From positions 1-64,000 of the forward strand of contig NZ_LOAS01000007.1 of NCBI RefSeq assembly GCF_001558155.1: a stretch of DNA of 64,000 bases, read 5' to 3'. The notes below the pieces were generated by a model that searched no databases, had not been told where the DNA came from, and worked only from the letters and a program-made list of their open reading frames with translations. Position 1 is the first letter of the stretch. Each line of letters starts with the position of its first letter. This document shows positions 33,117-44,606 of this stretch, piece after piece. This stretch comes from Aliiruegeria sabulilitoris. Lineage in GTDB: Bacteria > Pseudomonadota > Alphaproteobacteria > Rhodobacterales > Rhodobacteraceae. A program made the position numbers and the translations under genes.

Positions 33117-34148
33117 TTAAAGGGTAGGGGCCGGTCCAGAAGAAGGGCCGACCACAAGGGAAGCCTTGAGCTTGGTCTGTATGGGCGGGGTCTTGTCCTG
33201 ATCGATACGCTTCAGGAGCATTTCGGCGCAGATATTGCCATGCGAACGCACCGGCGACTGCGTGGCGGTAAAGATCGGGGCGTCCTCGGTGCCATTGGGC
33301 AAGTAGGAGAGCCCGTCATCATGGGTGACCACCGAGACATCCAGTCCCATCCGCAGCCCGCGCGCTTCGATCGCCCGGTGCGCGCCCATGGCAACCAGCA
33401 GCGAGGAGGTCAGAATGGCCGACGGCGGCTCGGGCAAGGCCAGCATCCGCATGGTTTCGTTATACCCGTATTGCTCGGTCATGGTGCTGCTGGCCATGAT
33501 CTCTGGATCGGCGTTAAGTCCGCGCTCTGAAAGCGCATCAAGGAACCCGTCGCGCCGCCGGTGGGCGAAATCCATCGCCTCAATCCCGTTGAGCAGCGCA
33601 ACCCGGACATGGCCGAGGTCGAGCAGGTGATCGGTGGCCTCGTGGAAGGCATGGCGGTTGTCCATGTCCATCCAGCAATACTCGTCATCGTGATCCGAAA
33701 CCCGCCCATGCACGACGAATGGCATGCCGAGATCCTTCAGCAGCGCGATGCGCGGGTCTCCGGTCAGCGGCGCCTGCATGATCATACCGTCCACGCGCCC
33801 CTTGGAGAGCATGGAGCGATAGACATTCGTCTGTTCCTCCTCGCTGGCGAGCGAGAGCACGATGTCATAGCCGCGCATGGCGAGCGTCTCGGCGGCGCCG
33901 GCAACGAAATCGGCGAAGACCGGGTTCACGATCTCCTGTTTCGCCGTCATCGGCAGCACGAGGCCCACGGCCATGGCCTTGCCGGTGGCGAGCGATCGGG
34001 CACGGCTGTCGGGGCGGTATCCATGTGCGAGCGCGGCTGCGGATACCCGCTTGCGTGTTGCTTCGGAGACTTCGGGATAGCCGTTCAGAGCACGGCTGAC
34101 AGTTGTCTGGCTCAGCCCGAGGCTGGCCGCCAGGTCCTTGAGGTTCAT
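33117..34148 (-). CDS. aglR: AglR, LacI-family regulator of alpha-glucoside genes
   Basis: A 343-residue repressor. The N-terminal HTH is MNLKDLAASLGLSQTTVSRA with the hinge-side RALNGYPEVSEATRKRV. A periplasmic-binding-protein-like effector domain follows (VGLVLPMTAKQEIVNPVFAD). The ATG at 34148 gives the normal LacI-type start; a GTG two codons earlier is less likely. It is divergent from aglE, and two LacI-type palindromes lie in the 260-nt gap, so it probably controls both arms and itself. Confidence 0.88.
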   Translation of the reverse strand: MNLKDLAASLGLSQTTVSRALNGYPEVSEATRKRVSAAALAHGYRPDSRARSLATGKAMAVGLVLPMTAKQEIVNPVFADFVAGAAETLAMRGYDIVLSLASEEEQTNVYRSMLSKGRVDGMIMQAPLTGDPRIALLKDLGMPFVVHGRVSDHDDEYCWMDMDNRHAFHEATDHLLDLGHVRVALLNGIEAMDFAHRRRDGFLDALSERGLNADPEIMASSTMTEQYGYNETMRMLALPEPPSAILTSSLLVAMGAHRAIEARGLRMGLDVSVVTHDDGLSYLPNGTEDAPIFTATQSPVRSHGNICAEMLLKRIDQDKTPPIQTKLKASLVVGPSSGPAPTL

Positions 34149-34199
34149 GGGCACAGGTCCGCTAGGTGATGGGCAAGTTACGACTACAGATCGAAACAG

Positions 34200-34213
34200 T
34201 CAAAGGGCTTTGG
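34200..34213 (+). promoter_or_regulatory. LacI-type operator, imperfect (aglR side)
   Basis: TCAAAGGGCTTTGG resembles the perfect palindrome at 34321-34334 (CCAAAGCGCTTTGG) with two changed bases. It lies about 52 nt upstream of aglR and could serve autoregulation of the leftward transcript. Confidence 0.55.
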
Positions 34214-34283
34214 GCGGAAAATTCGTGCGCCATGATGATTATTTCCACACCGAATCGTAAAAATCGGGCGTAAGCTGAATCCG

Positions 34284-34312
34284 TTGACAGATCGCGGGGG
34301 TCGGTCTAGTGA
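34284..34312 (+). promoter_or_regulatory. Possible aglE promoter
   Basis: A perfect -35 hexamer TTGACA (34284-34289) is followed after 17 nt by TAGTGA (34307-34312), a weak -10 that matches the consensus only at its first two bases. The operator at 34321-34334 would overlap the transcription start. Confidence 0.4.
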
Positions 34313-34320
34313 ACGATTGT

Positions 34321-34334
34321 CCAAAGCGCTTTGG
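34321..34334 (+). promoter_or_regulatory. Perfect 14-bp LacI-type operator (aglE side)
   Basis: CCAAAGCGCTTTGG is a perfect inverted repeat with the central CG step typical of LacI-family operators. It lies 75 nt before the aglE start and just downstream of the TTGACA promoter candidate, the place expected for AglR repression. Confidence 0.8.
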
Positions 34335-34408
34335 CAGTGATTCCCTCTGCGCGGGCGAAACCGGTCGCAGGGGTATGGGGCCCCGCGATACATTCGGGAG
34401 GCTACTCA

Positions 34409-35761
34409 ATGAAATTTCACCTTTTGGCCAGCGTTGCGGGGCTCGCACTTGTCGCGGGCGCAGCCAATGCCGAGCTCAAATTCCCGGTCGGCGAAGGTCC
34501 CTTCAGCTGGGACAGCTACACTGCGTGGGCCGACAACGCGCCTGACCTGAGCGGGCAGACGGTCACGGTGTCGGGCCCCTGGCTGAACCCGGAAGACGGC
34601 TTTTTCCGCGACGTGCTGGCCTATTTCGAAGAAGCGACCGGCGCCAAGGCCGTCTATACCGGCTCTGACGGTTTCGAGCAGCAGATCGTGATCGATGCCG
34701 AGGCGGGCTCTGCCCCCAACATCGCCGTATTCCCGCAGCCGGGCCTTGCCGCTGTGCTGGCCGCCAAGGGCCAGATGACGCCGCTGGGCGATGACATGCG
34801 CCAGTGGGTGACCGACAATTACGCCGCCGGCCAATCCTGGGTCGATCTGGGCACCTATCCCGACCAGAACGGCGATCCGCAATTCTACGGCTTCTTCTAC
34901 AACGTGAACCTGAAGAGCCTCGTGTGGTATTCGCCCGACAATTTCGACGATGCCGGCTACGAAATTCCCGAAACCATGGAAGAGCTGAAGGCGCTGACCG
35001 AACAGATCGCCGCCGATGGCGATGTGCCGTGGTGCATCGGTCTGGGCTCCGGCGCCGCGACCGGCTGGCCGGCCACCGACTGGGTCGAGGACATGATGCT
35101 GCGCACGCAGTCGCCCGAAGTCTATGACCAATGGGTGACGAACGAGATTCCCTTCAACGACGAGCGCGTGATCGAGGCGATCGAGGAATACGGCTGGTTC
35201 GCCCGTAACGACGCCTTCGTCTCGGGTGGTTCTGGCGCGGTTGCCTCCACCGATTTCCGCGACAGCCCGAAGGGCATGTTCACCTCGCCGCCGCAATGCT
35301 ACATGCATCGTCAGGCTTCCTTCGCCACGGCCTTCTTCCCGGAAGACGTGGTGCCGGGTGAGGATGCGGACTTCTTCTACCTGCCGGGCTTCGCCGAAAA
35401 GGATCTTGGCAACCCGGTCCTGGGTGGCGGCACGGTTCTTGCGATCACCGATCCCACGCCGGGTGCTGAGGCGCTCATGGATTTCCTGACGCTGCCGATT
35501 GCCAGCGAAGTCTTCATGCACCAGTCCGGCTTCCTTGCGCCGCATACAGGCGTGAATCTTGACGCCTATCGGGACGGCATCCTGCGCAAGCAGGGCGAGA
35601 TCCTGCTGAACGCCACCACCTTCCGCTTTGACGGCTCCGACCTGATGCCAGCCGCCGTTGGCGCTGGTACGTTCTGGACCGGCATGGTGGATTACACCGG
35701 TGGCAAGGACGCCAAGGCCGTTGCCGATGACATCCAGAAATCCTGGGATGCGCTGAAGTAA
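34409..35761 (+). CDS. aglE: AglE, alpha-glucoside ABC transporter binding protein
   Basis: A 450-residue family-1 solute-binding protein. The signal peptide MKFHLLASVAGLALVAGAAN has cleavage near ANA. Sugar-binding-protein features include WLNPEDGFFRDVLAYFEEAT, the GSGAATGWPATDWVEDM stretch and DFLTLPIASEVFMH. The ATG at 34409 follows GGGAGG by about 7 nt; a longer frame to 34331 gives no signal peptide. It is the periplasmic receptor for trehalose, maltose, sucrose-like alpha-glucosides in the AglEFGK system of rhizobia. Confidence 0.9.
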   Translation: MKFHLLASVAGLALVAGAANAELKFPVGEGPFSWDSYTAWADNAPDLSGQTVTVSGPWLNPEDGFFRDVLAYFEEATGAKAVYTGSDGFEQQIVIDAEAGSAPNIAVFPQPGLAAVLAAKGQMTPLGDDMRQWVTDNYAAGQSWVDLGTYPDQNGDPQFYGFFYNVNLKSLVWYSPDNFDDAGYEIPETMEELKALTEQIAADGDVPWCIGLGSGAATGWPATDWVEDMMLRTQSPEVYDQWVTNEIPFNDERVIEAIEEYGWFARNDAFVSGGSGAVASTDFRDSPKGMFTSPPQCYMHRQASFATAFFPEDVVPGEDADFFYLPGFAEKDLGNPVLGGGTVLAITDPTPGAEALMDFLTLPIASEVFMHQSGFLAPHTGVNLDAYRDGILRKQGEILLNATTFRFDGSDLMPAAVGAGTFWTGMVDYTGGKDAKAVADDIQKSWDALK

Positions 35762-35783
35762 GCGCAGGCCGGAATGACACGGC

Positions 35784-35808
35784 GCGGCCCGCCGCAATGG
35801 TGGGCCGC
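35784..35808 (+). terminator. Hairpin between aglE and aglF (attenuator type)
   Basis: GCGGCCCGCC (35784-35793) pairs with GGTGGGCCGC (35799-35808) around a GCAAT loop. There is no T run. Such stems after binding-protein genes commonly protect the upstream mRNA and give the receptor in excess over the permeases. Confidence 0.6.
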
Positions 35809-35861
35809 CTGAACGCCACCCCGTCAGGGGAACCCGCAGACGTTTGGGGGAGGGAGACCAA

Positions 35862-37058
35862 ATGCATCCGGCCTTGCAAGGGCTTATCACGATCATCATC
35901 GGTGTCGGCGGCTGCGTCGGATACTTCTATTTCTCCAATTTCTTGCTCGACAAGTTCCTGCTGCCAGCGCGCGCGCTGAGCGCCGAACAAACGGCGACGC
36001 GGCGCCAGATGGGGACGATCTTCCTCTTCGGCATACCGGCCCTTCTGGTCGCGGCGCTCTATGTCATGGCCGTTGGTGTCGGAAGCATCGCAAGTATCGG
36101 CGGCATCTTCTGGCTGCTCGTGGCGGCCGGCGTGATCTACGGCCTGTGGCGGCTGAAGGATTTCGTCTTCGCCTCCGGCGCCACCACCGCCGGGCGCAAC
36201 ATCTCGCATGCCAACATGATCCGGCCCTGGCTGTTTCTTGCCCCGGCCATCCTCGCGCTCGGCCTCTACCTGACTTACCCGGTCTTCGAGACGCTCCGGA
36301 TGTCGCTGGTCACCCGCAATGGCAGCGTCGGCTTCGGCAATTACACCTTCATGTTCGGCGAACAGAAGTTCTGGGAAGCCATGCGCAACAATATGCTCTG
36401 GCTGATCGTGGTGCCGGCCATGTCCACGGTGTTCGGCCTGCTGGTCGCGCAGTTGACGGACCGCATCGCCTGGGGCAATATCGCCAAGATGCTGATCTTC
36501 ATGCCGATGGCGATCTCCATGGTCGGTGCCTCGGTGATCTGGAAACTGATCTACGAAGCGCGCCCCGTCGACGTCGGACAGATCGGCATTCTCAATGCCA
36601 TCTGGGTCGGAATGGGCGGCGAGCCGCAACAATGGCTCCAATTGCCGGTCTGGAACAATTTCTTCCTGATGGTGGTGCTGATCTGGATCCAGACCGGCTT
36701 TGCCATGGTCATTCTCTCCGCCGCGTTGCGCGGTATCCCGGAGGAGACGGTCGAGGCGGCCATTGTCGATGGCGCGAACCCGTTCCAGATCTTCTTCAAG
36801 ATCAAGGTGCCGCAGATCATGCCGACCATCGTGGTCGTCTGGACGACGATCACGCTGACCGTGCTCAAGGTCTTCGACATCGTCTTCACCATGACGAACG
36901 GGCAGTGGGGCACGCAGGTGCTGGCCAACTACATGTATGACAAGCTGTTCCGCGCCAATGACTGGGGCACGGGCTCTGCAGCGGCCATGATCATCATGCT
37001 GCTGGTGACGCCAATCCTGGTCTGGAACGTGCGCAATGCGCGCAAGGAAATGCGGTAA
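35862..37058 (+). CDS. aglF: AglF, alpha-glucoside ABC transporter permease
   Basis: A 398-residue MalF-type inner-membrane permease. Three hydrophobic segments in the first 110 residues precede the core permease domain. The EAA loop that contacts the ATPase is in EETVEAAIVDGANPFQIFFK near residue 300. Start at 35862 follows GGGAGGGAG; an earlier in-frame TTG is too close to that site. aglG follows after 12 nt. Confidence 0.9.
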   Translation: MHPALQGLITIIIGVGGCVGYFYFSNFLLDKFLLPARALSAEQTATRRQMGTIFLFGIPALLVAALYVMAVGVGSIASIGGIFWLLVAAGVIYGLWRLKDFVFASGATTAGRNISHANMIRPWLFLAPAILALGLYLTYPVFETLRMSLVTRNGSVGFGNYTFMFGEQKFWEAMRNNMLWLIVVPAMSTVFGLLVAQLTDRIAWGNIAKMLIFMPMAISMVGASVIWKLIYEARPVDVGQIGILNAIWVGMGGEPQQWLQLPVWNNFFLMVVLIWIQTGFAMVILSAALRGIPEETVEAAIVDGANPFQIFFKIKVPQIMPTIVVVWTTITLTVLKVFDIVFTMTNGQWGTQVLANYMYDKLFRANDWGTGSAAAMIIMLLVTPILVWNVRNARKEMR

Positions 37059-37070
37059 GGGGGCCGGCAA

Positions 37071-38219
37071 ATGGACAATATCGCAGGACATAAATCCGGC
37101 CTGACATGGGCGGTCCATCTCTCGGTGGCCTTCCTCGTCATCCTCTGGCTCTTCCCGACCATGGGCCTTTTCGTTTCCTCCTTCCGCACGGCGGACCAGA
37201 TCTCTTCCTCCGGTTGGTGGAATGCGCTGTTCCCGACCGAACAGAATATCGTCATCCGTGGCGCCTCGCCCTCCGATCAGGTTCAGATCGATGGCCTGTA
37301 CGTCATCGAGGGCTCTGTCTTCGACGGCCGCGCCACGGGCGATATCTCCCATTGGGGCATCTCCTCGCGCGAGATCGACGCCTACAAGCCCGGAGACGTG
37401 GTCGAGTTGAACGGTGGCGGCACCATCACGCTGGGCGAGGACGGCCTCTACCGGATGGAGAACGCGGAAGAGTTCGAGGGCTCCCGCGGGCAGCGGATCT
37501 TCTTCACCGCCACCACACCACCCGAATTCACCACATCCAACTACGAGTTCATGCTGTTTGATCCGCGGAACTCCGAAGGCATGAGCAAGGCCTTCTTCTC
37601 GACCCTGACGGTCACGATCCCGGCCACGATCATCCCGATCCTGATCGCGGCCTTCGCGGCCTATGCGCTGGCCTGGATGGAGTTTCCGGGCCGCGCGATC
37701 CTGATTGCCTGTGTGGTCGGCCTGCTCGTGGTTCCACTTCAACTCGCGCTGATACCGCTATTGAAATTTCACAACAATATCGGCATCGGAAAAGGCTATC
37801 TCGGTGTCTGGCTCGCGCATACGGGCTTCGGCCTGCCATTGGCGATCTACCTGCTCAGGAACTACATGGTCGGTCTGCCACGCGACATCATCGAAAACGC
37901 CAAGGTCGATGGCGCGACCGATTTCCAGATCTTCATGAAGATCATCCTGCCGCTCTCCTTCCCGGCGCTGGCCTCCTTCGCCATCTTCCAGTTCCTGTGG
38001 ACATGGAACGACCTTCTGGTGGCCATGGTGTTCCTGATCGACAGCTCAGGTGAGACCACGGTGATGACCAAGCAGATCGTCGAAATGCTCGGCACGCGCG
38101 GCGGCGACTGGGAAATCCTCGCCACGGCGGCCTTCATCTCCATGGCGGTGCCCATCGCGGTCTTCTTCGCCATGCAACGCTACCTCGTGCGCGGCCTGCT
38201 GGCCGGCTCTGTCAAGTAA
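37071..38219 (+). CDS. aglG: AglG, alpha-glucoside ABC transporter permease
   Basis: A 382-residue MalG-type permease. The first membrane segment is near residues 10-35. A large periplasmic insert of about 120 residues follows (roughly 50-165), then the permease core with EAA loop PRDIIENAKVDGATDFQIFM near 275. The long insert is usual for AglG. It is co-transcribed with aglF and aglA. Confidence 0.9.
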   Translation: MDNIAGHKSGLTWAVHLSVAFLVILWLFPTMGLFVSSFRTADQISSSGWWNALFPTEQNIVIRGASPSDQVQIDGLYVIEGSVFDGRATGDISHWGISSREIDAYKPGDVVELNGGGTITLGEDGLYRMENAEEFEGSRGQRIFFTATTPPEFTTSNYEFMLFDPRNSEGMSKAFFSTLTVTIPATIIPILIAAFAAYALAWMEFPGRAILIACVVGLLVVPLQLALIPLLKFHNNIGIGKGYLGVWLAHTGFGLPLAIYLLRNYMVGLPRDIIENAKVDGATDFQIFMKIILPLSFPALASFAIFQFLWTWNDLLVAMVFLIDSSGETTVMTKQIVEMLGTRGGDWEILATAAFISMAVPIAVFFAMQRYLVRGLLAGSVK

Positions 38220-38228
38220 GGCAGCTAA

Positions 38229-39872
38229 ATGACTGATATCAAAAAAACATCCGCCATCGATACGGATTGGTGGCGGGGCGCGGTGATCTACCAGATCTAT
38301 CCGCGCTCCTATCAGGACAGCAATGGCGATGGCGTCGGGGACATTCCCGGCATCATCCAGCGGCTGCCCTATATTGCCCGGCTCGGCGTGGATTGCATCT
38401 GGATCTCGCCCTTCTTCACCTCGCCGATGCTCGATTTCGGTTATGACGTCTCGAACTACCGCGACATCGACCCGATGTTCGGAACGCTCTCGGATTTCGA
38501 CCGGCTGATTGCCGAGGCGCATGGGCGTGGCATCAAGGTGATGATCGACCTCGTGCTCTCGCACACGTCGGATCAACATCCGTGGTTCAAGGAAAGCCGC
38601 GCAAACCGTTCCAACTCCAAGGCAAACTGGTATGTCTGGGCGGATCCGAAGCCCGACGGCACGCCGCCCAACAACTGGCTCTCCATCTTCGGCGGCTCCG
38701 CCTGGGAATGGGATGGCGAACGGATGCAGTACTACCTGCACAACTTCCTGATCGAACAGCCGGACCTGAACTTCCACGAACCGGAAGTGCAGGAAGCACT
38801 GCTCGACGTCGCGCGCTTCTGGCTTGATCGCGGCGTGGACGGGTTCCGGCTCGATACTGTCAATTTCTACGTGCATGACAAGTATCTGCGCGACAATCCC
38901 CCGCTGGCCCCGGAGGAGATCAACGACAAGACCGCGCCGGCAGTGAACCCCTACAATTTCCAGAACCACCTGTTTGACAAGTCCCGCCCGGAAAACCTCG
39001 ATTTCCTGCGCAAACTTCGCCGCGTGATGAACGACTACAAGGGCATCACATCGGTCGGCGAAGTGGGCGAAAGCCAGCGCGGCGCCGAAGTGCAGGCCGA
39101 ATACACATCTGGCGGCGACAAGCTGCATATGTGTTACGATTTCGCACTTCTTTCCAACGAGATACCGAGTGGAGTTCACCTCAATTCGGTGATCGAGACC
39201 TTCGACGCCATGTCGTCGGATGGCTGGGCCTGCTGGGCGTTCTCCAACCATGACGTGGTACGCCACACGACCCGTTGGCACCTCAATGGAACGCTGCAGC
39301 GGCTCTATGCGGCGGTGCTCATGGCGCTCAAGGGCACGGTCTGCCTCTACCAGGGCGAGGAGCTTGGCCTTCCGGAGGCGGATGTCGCCTTCGAGGACCT
39401 TCAGGACCCCTATGGCAAGCGCTTCTGGCCCAAGTTCAAGGGTCGCGACGGGTGCCGGACGCCGATGAGCTGGACCTCTGGAAAGGCCAATGTTGGTTTC
39501 AGCGACGGCAAGCCATGGCTGCCGGTCGCGCCCGAGCATCGGCGCCTGTCCGTGGCCGCGCAGGAGGGCGATCCAAACGCGATTCTTGGGTTCTATCGCC
39601 GCATCATCGCGCTCAGGAAAGCGCTGCCGGCTCTGCAAAAGGGCAGCTACATCCCGCTTGTCGCCGAGGAAGATTTCCTGGTGTTCATCCGTGAGTATCA
39701 GGGCACACGCGTCTTCTGCGCCTTCAATCTCGCAGACGAGGCACGGCGGCTGGAGCTTCCTGCGGGCAATTGGGCGCATGTCCCGGATGCGCCATTCAAC
39801 TCGACAATCGAAGCCGGCAGGGCCACCCTGCCGCCATATCAGGCGGTCTTCGCCACCGCCCGCGACGCCTGA
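38229..39872 (+). CDS. aglA: AglA, GH13 alpha-glucosidase
   Basis: A 547-residue cytoplasmic alpha-amylase-family glucosidase. Conserved regions are [50 protein letters not shown] (nucleophile Asp), SVGEVGESQ (acid/base Glu) and [13 protein letters not shown] (third Asp). It hydrolyses imported alpha-glucosides to glucose, which glk can phosphorylate. It is placed between the permeases and the ATPase gene, as in Sinorhizobium agl loci. Confidence 0.93.
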   Translation: MTDIKKTSAIDTDWWRGAVIYQIYPRSYQDSNGDGVGDIPGIIQRLPYIARLGVDCIWISPFFTSPMLDFGYDVSNYRDIDPMFGTLSDFDRLIAEAHGRGIKVMIDLVLSHTSDQHPWFKESRANRSNSKANWYVWADPKPDGTPPNNWLSIFGGSAWEWDGERMQYYLHNFLIEQPDLNFHEPEVQEALLDVARFWLDRGVDGFRLDTVNFYVHDKYLRDNPPLAPEEINDKTAPAVNPYNFQNHLFDKSRPENLDFLRKLRRVMNDYKGITSVGEVGESQRGAEVQAEYTSGGDKLHMCYDFALLSNEIPSGVHLNSVIETFDAMSSDGWACWAFSNHDVVRHTTRWHLNGTLQRLYAAVLMALKGTVCLYQGEELGLPEADVAFEDLQDPYGKRFWPKFKGRDGCRTPMSWTSGKANVGFSDGKPWLPVAPEHRRLSVAAQEGDPNAILGFYRRIIALRKALPALQKGSYIPLVAEEDFLVFIREYQGTRVFCAFNLADEARRLELPAGNWAHVPDAPFNSTIEAGRATLPPYQAVFATARDA

Positions 39873-39883
39873 GGAGGGGAAAC

Positions 39884-40975
39884 ATGGCTGGATTGAAACT
39901 CACGAATGTCGCCAAGAGCTATGGCGATGTAGATGTCCTCAAGGACATCAATCTCGACGTCGATGCGGGCGAGTTGATCGTTTTCGTCGGCCCCTCGGGC
40001 TGCGGGAAGTCCACGCTTCTGCGCATGATCGCGGGGCTGGAAAAGATCACAGGTGGCGAGTTGCAGATCGACGGGCAGGTGGTCAATGACGTGCCGCCCG
40101 CGCAACGCGGCATCGCGATGGTCTTCCAGAGCTACGCGCTCTACCCGCACATGACCGTCTACGACAACATGGCCTTCGCGTTGAAACTGGCGAAGATGAG
40201 CAAGGAAGAAATCGAGGCCGCCGTGAAAAAGGCTGCCGATATTCTCCAGCTCACCCCCTATCTTGACCGCCTGCCCAAGGCGCTCTCGGGTGGCCAGCGC
40301 CAACGCGTCGCCATCGGTCGTTGCATCGTGCGCGACCCGAAGGTCTTCCTCTTCGACGAGCCGCTCTCAAACCTCGACGCCGCCCTCCGAGTCGCCACCC
40401 GGCTTGAGATTGCGCAGCTCAAGGAGAGCATGCCGGACCGCACGATGATCTACGTCACCCACGACCAAGTTGAAGCCATGACTCTGGCAACCCGCATCGT
40501 GGTGCTGGCCAACAAGGGCATCAGCCAGGTCGGCACTCCGCTGGATCTCTATGAACGGCCACAGAACGAGTTCGTGGCGCAGTTCATCGGCTCGCCCGCC
40601 ATGAACCTCTTCCCCGGCGAGATCGTGGGCACCGGCGAGCAGACCTCCATCGTGCTCGAAGGCGGCCACGGCACGGTTGTTTCGGCCTATCCCTCGCAGG
40701 AGGCGGATATGGGCGCGAAGGTCAATGTCGGGATCCGTCCCGAAGACATGACCGTTTCCGAAGATGAAACTGGCTATGCCGGGACCGTCGATGTACAGGA
40801 AAATCTCGGCGAAGTGACCCTGCTTTTCTTCAAACCCACCGAGCCCGGCAAGGACCCGGTCATTGCCAAGCTTCCCGGCATCCACCGTGGGCTCAAGGGA
40901 CAGGTGCTGCACATGACGTCCGCGCCCGGCAAGGTCCACGTCTTCCTGAACGGCATTTCGCTGCTCTATCGCTAA
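39884..40975 (+). CDS. aglK: AglK, alpha-glucoside ABC transporter ATPase
   Basis: A 363-residue MalK/UgpC-type ATPase. Walker A is [16 protein letters not shown] near residue 37, signature [14 protein letters not shown] near 133, Walker [14 protein letters not shown] near 155 and switch His in [13 protein letters not shown]. The C-terminal regulatory OB domain follows (GIRPEDMTV). Start at 39884 follows GAGGAGGGG; the frame is open farther upstream but reads through the end of aglA. It is the last gene of the operon. Confidence 0.93.
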   Translation: MAGLKLTNVAKSYGDVDVLKDINLDVDAGELIVFVGPSGCGKSTLLRMIAGLEKITGGELQIDGQVVNDVPPAQRGIAMVFQSYALYPHMTVYDNMAFALKLAKMSKEEIEAAVKKAADILQLTPYLDRLPKALSGGQRQRVAIGRCIVRDPKVFLFDEPLSNLDAALRVATRLEIAQLKESMPDRTMIYVTHDQVEAMTLATRIVVLANKGISQVGTPLDLYERPQNEFVAQFIGSPAMNLFPGEIVGTGEQTSIVLEGGHGTVVSAYPSQEADMGAKVNVGIRPEDMTVSEDETGYAGTVDVQENLGEVTLLFFKPTEPGKDPVIAKLPGIHRGLKGQVLHMTSAPGKVHVFLNGISLLYR

Positions 40976-41223
40976 GGCGACGGGGGAGAGCGGCGCCGCC
41001 CTCCCCATACATCATTCCGAAAAACCTCCGCCGGAGGCACGATCCGCAGGATTGTATGCCGTCCGCCCTTGGTGGGCGGCCCCCGACGTGTTTCTCCAGC
41101 GGTCCGGGGGGCGCGACCGTGCGACCAATGTCATCACCGCCATCCGCGCGCTAGACAACGCGGGAAGGGCGCGCCCTTCCGTTCCCTCATCCTCCTGCAA
41201 CACCGCCTTCGAGCGGATGGAAA
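40976..41223. other. Intergenic region after aglK
   Basis: No gene is supported. It contains the second copy of the 20-bp motif (41036-41055), a CCGCCC/GGGCGG hairpin (41063-41079) with CCCCC, and a GGGAAGGGCGCGCCCTTCC palindrome near 41161-41179. These may end the agl transcript. Confidence 0.5.
41036..41055 (+). repeat. 20-bp motif, copy 2
   Basis: GGCACGATCCGCAGGATTGT matches the copy at 9786-9805 at 18 of 20 positions. It is followed by a hairpin (41063-41079) and a CCCCC-GTGTTTC stretch like the element at 9674-9740. Confidence 0.5.
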
Positions 41224-42006
41224 ATGCTTATGCCTGCCCCCAAAAACACCATCAAACAAGCCCTTGCGGAAGATCGCCTGCAAATGGGCTGCTGGCTGAA
41301 TCTCGGTCATCCCGCCATTGCCGCCATCGCTGCCAGCGCCGGTTTCGACTGGTGCCTCGTCGATGCCGAACACGGCCCCAACACGCTGGAAATGATCCAC
41401 GCGCAGCTCAACGCGATGCAGGGCCATCCTGTCGCCACCGCCGCGCGGGTCCCCTGGGGCGAGGGCTGGATCCTCAAGCAGGTTCTCGATCTCGGCGTGC
41501 AGACCGTGGTTGTGCCCATGGTCGACACTCCCGAACAGGCAGCGCAGGTCGTGGCCGCGTGCAAATACCCGCCGGAGGGCATCCGTGGCCGGTCCGGCGG
41601 CTTGTCGCGCTGTTCGAACTGGGGACAGATCACCGATTACGAGCCGACGGCAAATGACGAAATCTGTGTCATCGTTCAGGCCGAGACCGAGACCGCGCTC
41701 AGCAACCTGACCGAGATCACCAAGGTGCCCGGCGTCGACTGCGTCTTTGTCGGCCCGGCGGATCTGTCGGCCGATATGGGGTTCCGCGACCGGATGGACG
41801 CGCCGGAGGTGAAGCAAGCCATCGAAGATGCGATCGTGACGATCCACAAGGCCGGTAAGCCGGCAGGCATCATCTCCTACGATGCTGCGGATTATCGGCG
41901 CTTCGTTGAGCTTGGCGTGCGCTTCATCGGCGTGGGCGCCGATGCCGCTATCTGTGCCAAGGCGATCCGCAGCCAAGCGGCCGCGATGCGCGAACTGCTC
42001 TCCTGA
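41224..42006 (+). CDS. HpcH/HpaI-family aldolase
   Basis: A 260-residue class II pyruvate-type aldolase of the HpcH/HpaI family, related to 4-hydroxy-2-oxoheptanedioate and 2-keto-3-deoxy-L-rhamnonate aldolases. Marks are GCWLNLGHPAIAAIAASAGF, VDAEHGPNTLEMI (catalytic His region), VQAETETALSNL and CVFVGPADLSADMG (metal ligands). The true substrate cannot be told. A GGATGG lies before the ATG; a second ATG two codons on (41230) is equally possible. It stands alone between the agl operon and a convergent gene. Confidence 0.85.
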   Translation: MLMPAPKNTIKQALAEDRLQMGCWLNLGHPAIAAIAASAGFDWCLVDAEHGPNTLEMIHAQLNAMQGHPVATAARVPWGEGWILKQVLDLGVQTVVVPMVDTPEQAAQVVAACKYPPEGIRGRSGGLSRCSNWGQITDYEPTANDEICVIVQAETETALSNLTEITKVPGVDCVFVGPADLSADMGFRDRMDAPEVKQAIEDAIVTIHKAGKPAGIISYDAADYRRFVELGVRFIGVGADAAICAKAIRSQAAAMRELLS

Positions 42007-42070
42007 GGCCCAACCTCTGCAAACTGTCTCCGGCGCAAGCGATGACCCGTTTCCGCCGGGGCCACCCGCC

Positions 42071-42841
42071 TTACGGCAGGGAGACCTTGAGCACGTAAAC
42101 CGGCACGTCCATGATCGCGACAATGCTCTCGGATCCGTCGAACATTTCTGCCAGCTCTGCGATGGAAACCGACACCGCCACGTCGCCAGACAGCGGCTTG
42201 CCAAGCGATGCGCTCGACAGCACTTCGATCAACCGATCATAGCGGTAGATCCTGTAGCTCTCCGGCTTGACGCTGGAGAACGGCTTCACCTCGCCGTTGA
42301 CCCAGCCCGCCATACCGGGGGTGAAATCGAGCGATACCTCGAACGCGCCGCCATCCGGCACGACAGTTCGCCATGCCAGCGACTTCTTTTGTGCTCCGGC
42401 GGCATCTACGCTCATCATCCTTTCGAAGCCGGTTTCGGCCTGAACAGAGTTCCCGTAGGGTCCTTCGCCCGGTTTCGATGAATAGACCCGGAAAACCATG
42501 ACGCGCGGCGGACCGCCATTGCTGGCCAGTGTCAACATGCCGACCGAACGGCTTTGGGGCGGATCCATCGGCTTGCCGTCGGCGTCTGTCTCCAGTTCCC
42601 GGTTGACGAGGGACACGACGCAATCGGCCCCGGCAAGCGGCCCTTTCGGGAAGGGAACGGATTTCCACCCTTCCGGCAGGAATTTCGCAAATGCGGTGTC
42701 CGGCACGTCAAATCCCAGAAGAACGCGGCTCTCGACGCTGGATGACTGCAACGTTTCACCCGACGCTGTCATAGTCGATGCCGCCAGGCTGATCGCCATT
42801 ACGACGGGGGCGATCAGAAATCCCGTTGATCTGCGTTTCAT
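42071..42841 (-). CDS. Exported protein of unknown function
   Basis: A 256-residue protein with an N-terminal signal peptide (MKRRSTGFLIAPVVMAISLA, cleavage near residue 28). The mature domain looks beta-rich, with segments such as VLLGFDVPDTAFAKFLPEGW, GPLAGADCVVSLVNREL and VMVFRVYSSKPGEGPYGNSV. The general layout recalls acetoacetate-decarboxylase-like beta-cone folds, but I see no catalytic Lys motif, so no function is assigned. GGAGGACAAG precedes the ATG. It is convergent with the aldolase gene. Confidence 0.65.
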   Translation of the reverse strand: MKRRSTGFLIAPVVMAISLAASTMTASGETLQSSSVESRVLLGFDVPDTAFAKFLPEGWKSVPFPKGPLAGADCVVSLVNRELETDADGKPMDPPQSRSVGMLTLASNGGPPRVMVFRVYSSKPGEGPYGNSVQAETGFERMMSVDAAGAQKKSLAWRTVVPDGGAFEVSLDFTPGMAGWVNGEVKPFSSVKPESYRIYRYDRLIEVLSSASLGKPLSGDVAVSVSIAELAEMFDGSESIVAIMDVPVYVLKVSLP

Positions 42842-43071
42842 CTTGTCCTCCCTCGAGATCCCGCCCGGGGCCGCGGGCGGACACCGGCGGGTGACCTAGG
42901 GTAACCTACGAGACGGAGGGGGGCGATGATGCAGATCAACCGCCTGAAATCCTCCGCGCGGGCGGCCGGCTGCAACAACATGTTCCACCCAAGCATCCGC
43001 TATGTCCAAATACGGGGTTTCATGCAGCGGATATCCGTGTATAGGGGATGCGCCAAACGACCCCCCTCTAG

Positions 43072-44535
<1,464 letters not shown>

Positions 44536-44542
44536 TCAGCGG

Positions 44543-44575
44543 CCCGCAGCGCTTCCCTGAGGGATGTGCTGCGGT
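44543..44575. terminator. Bidirectional hairpin between guaB and the M20 gene
   Basis: CCGCAGC (44544-44550) pairs with GCTGCGG (44568-44574), and inside it TCCC pairs with GGGA around TGA, giving a two-part stem with a small internal loop. There is no T run on either strand, but it lies between two convergent genes. Confidence 0.5.
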
Positions 44576-44606
44576 GCCTTCGCCTGCAAACGGCAAGACA
44601 CCGGCG

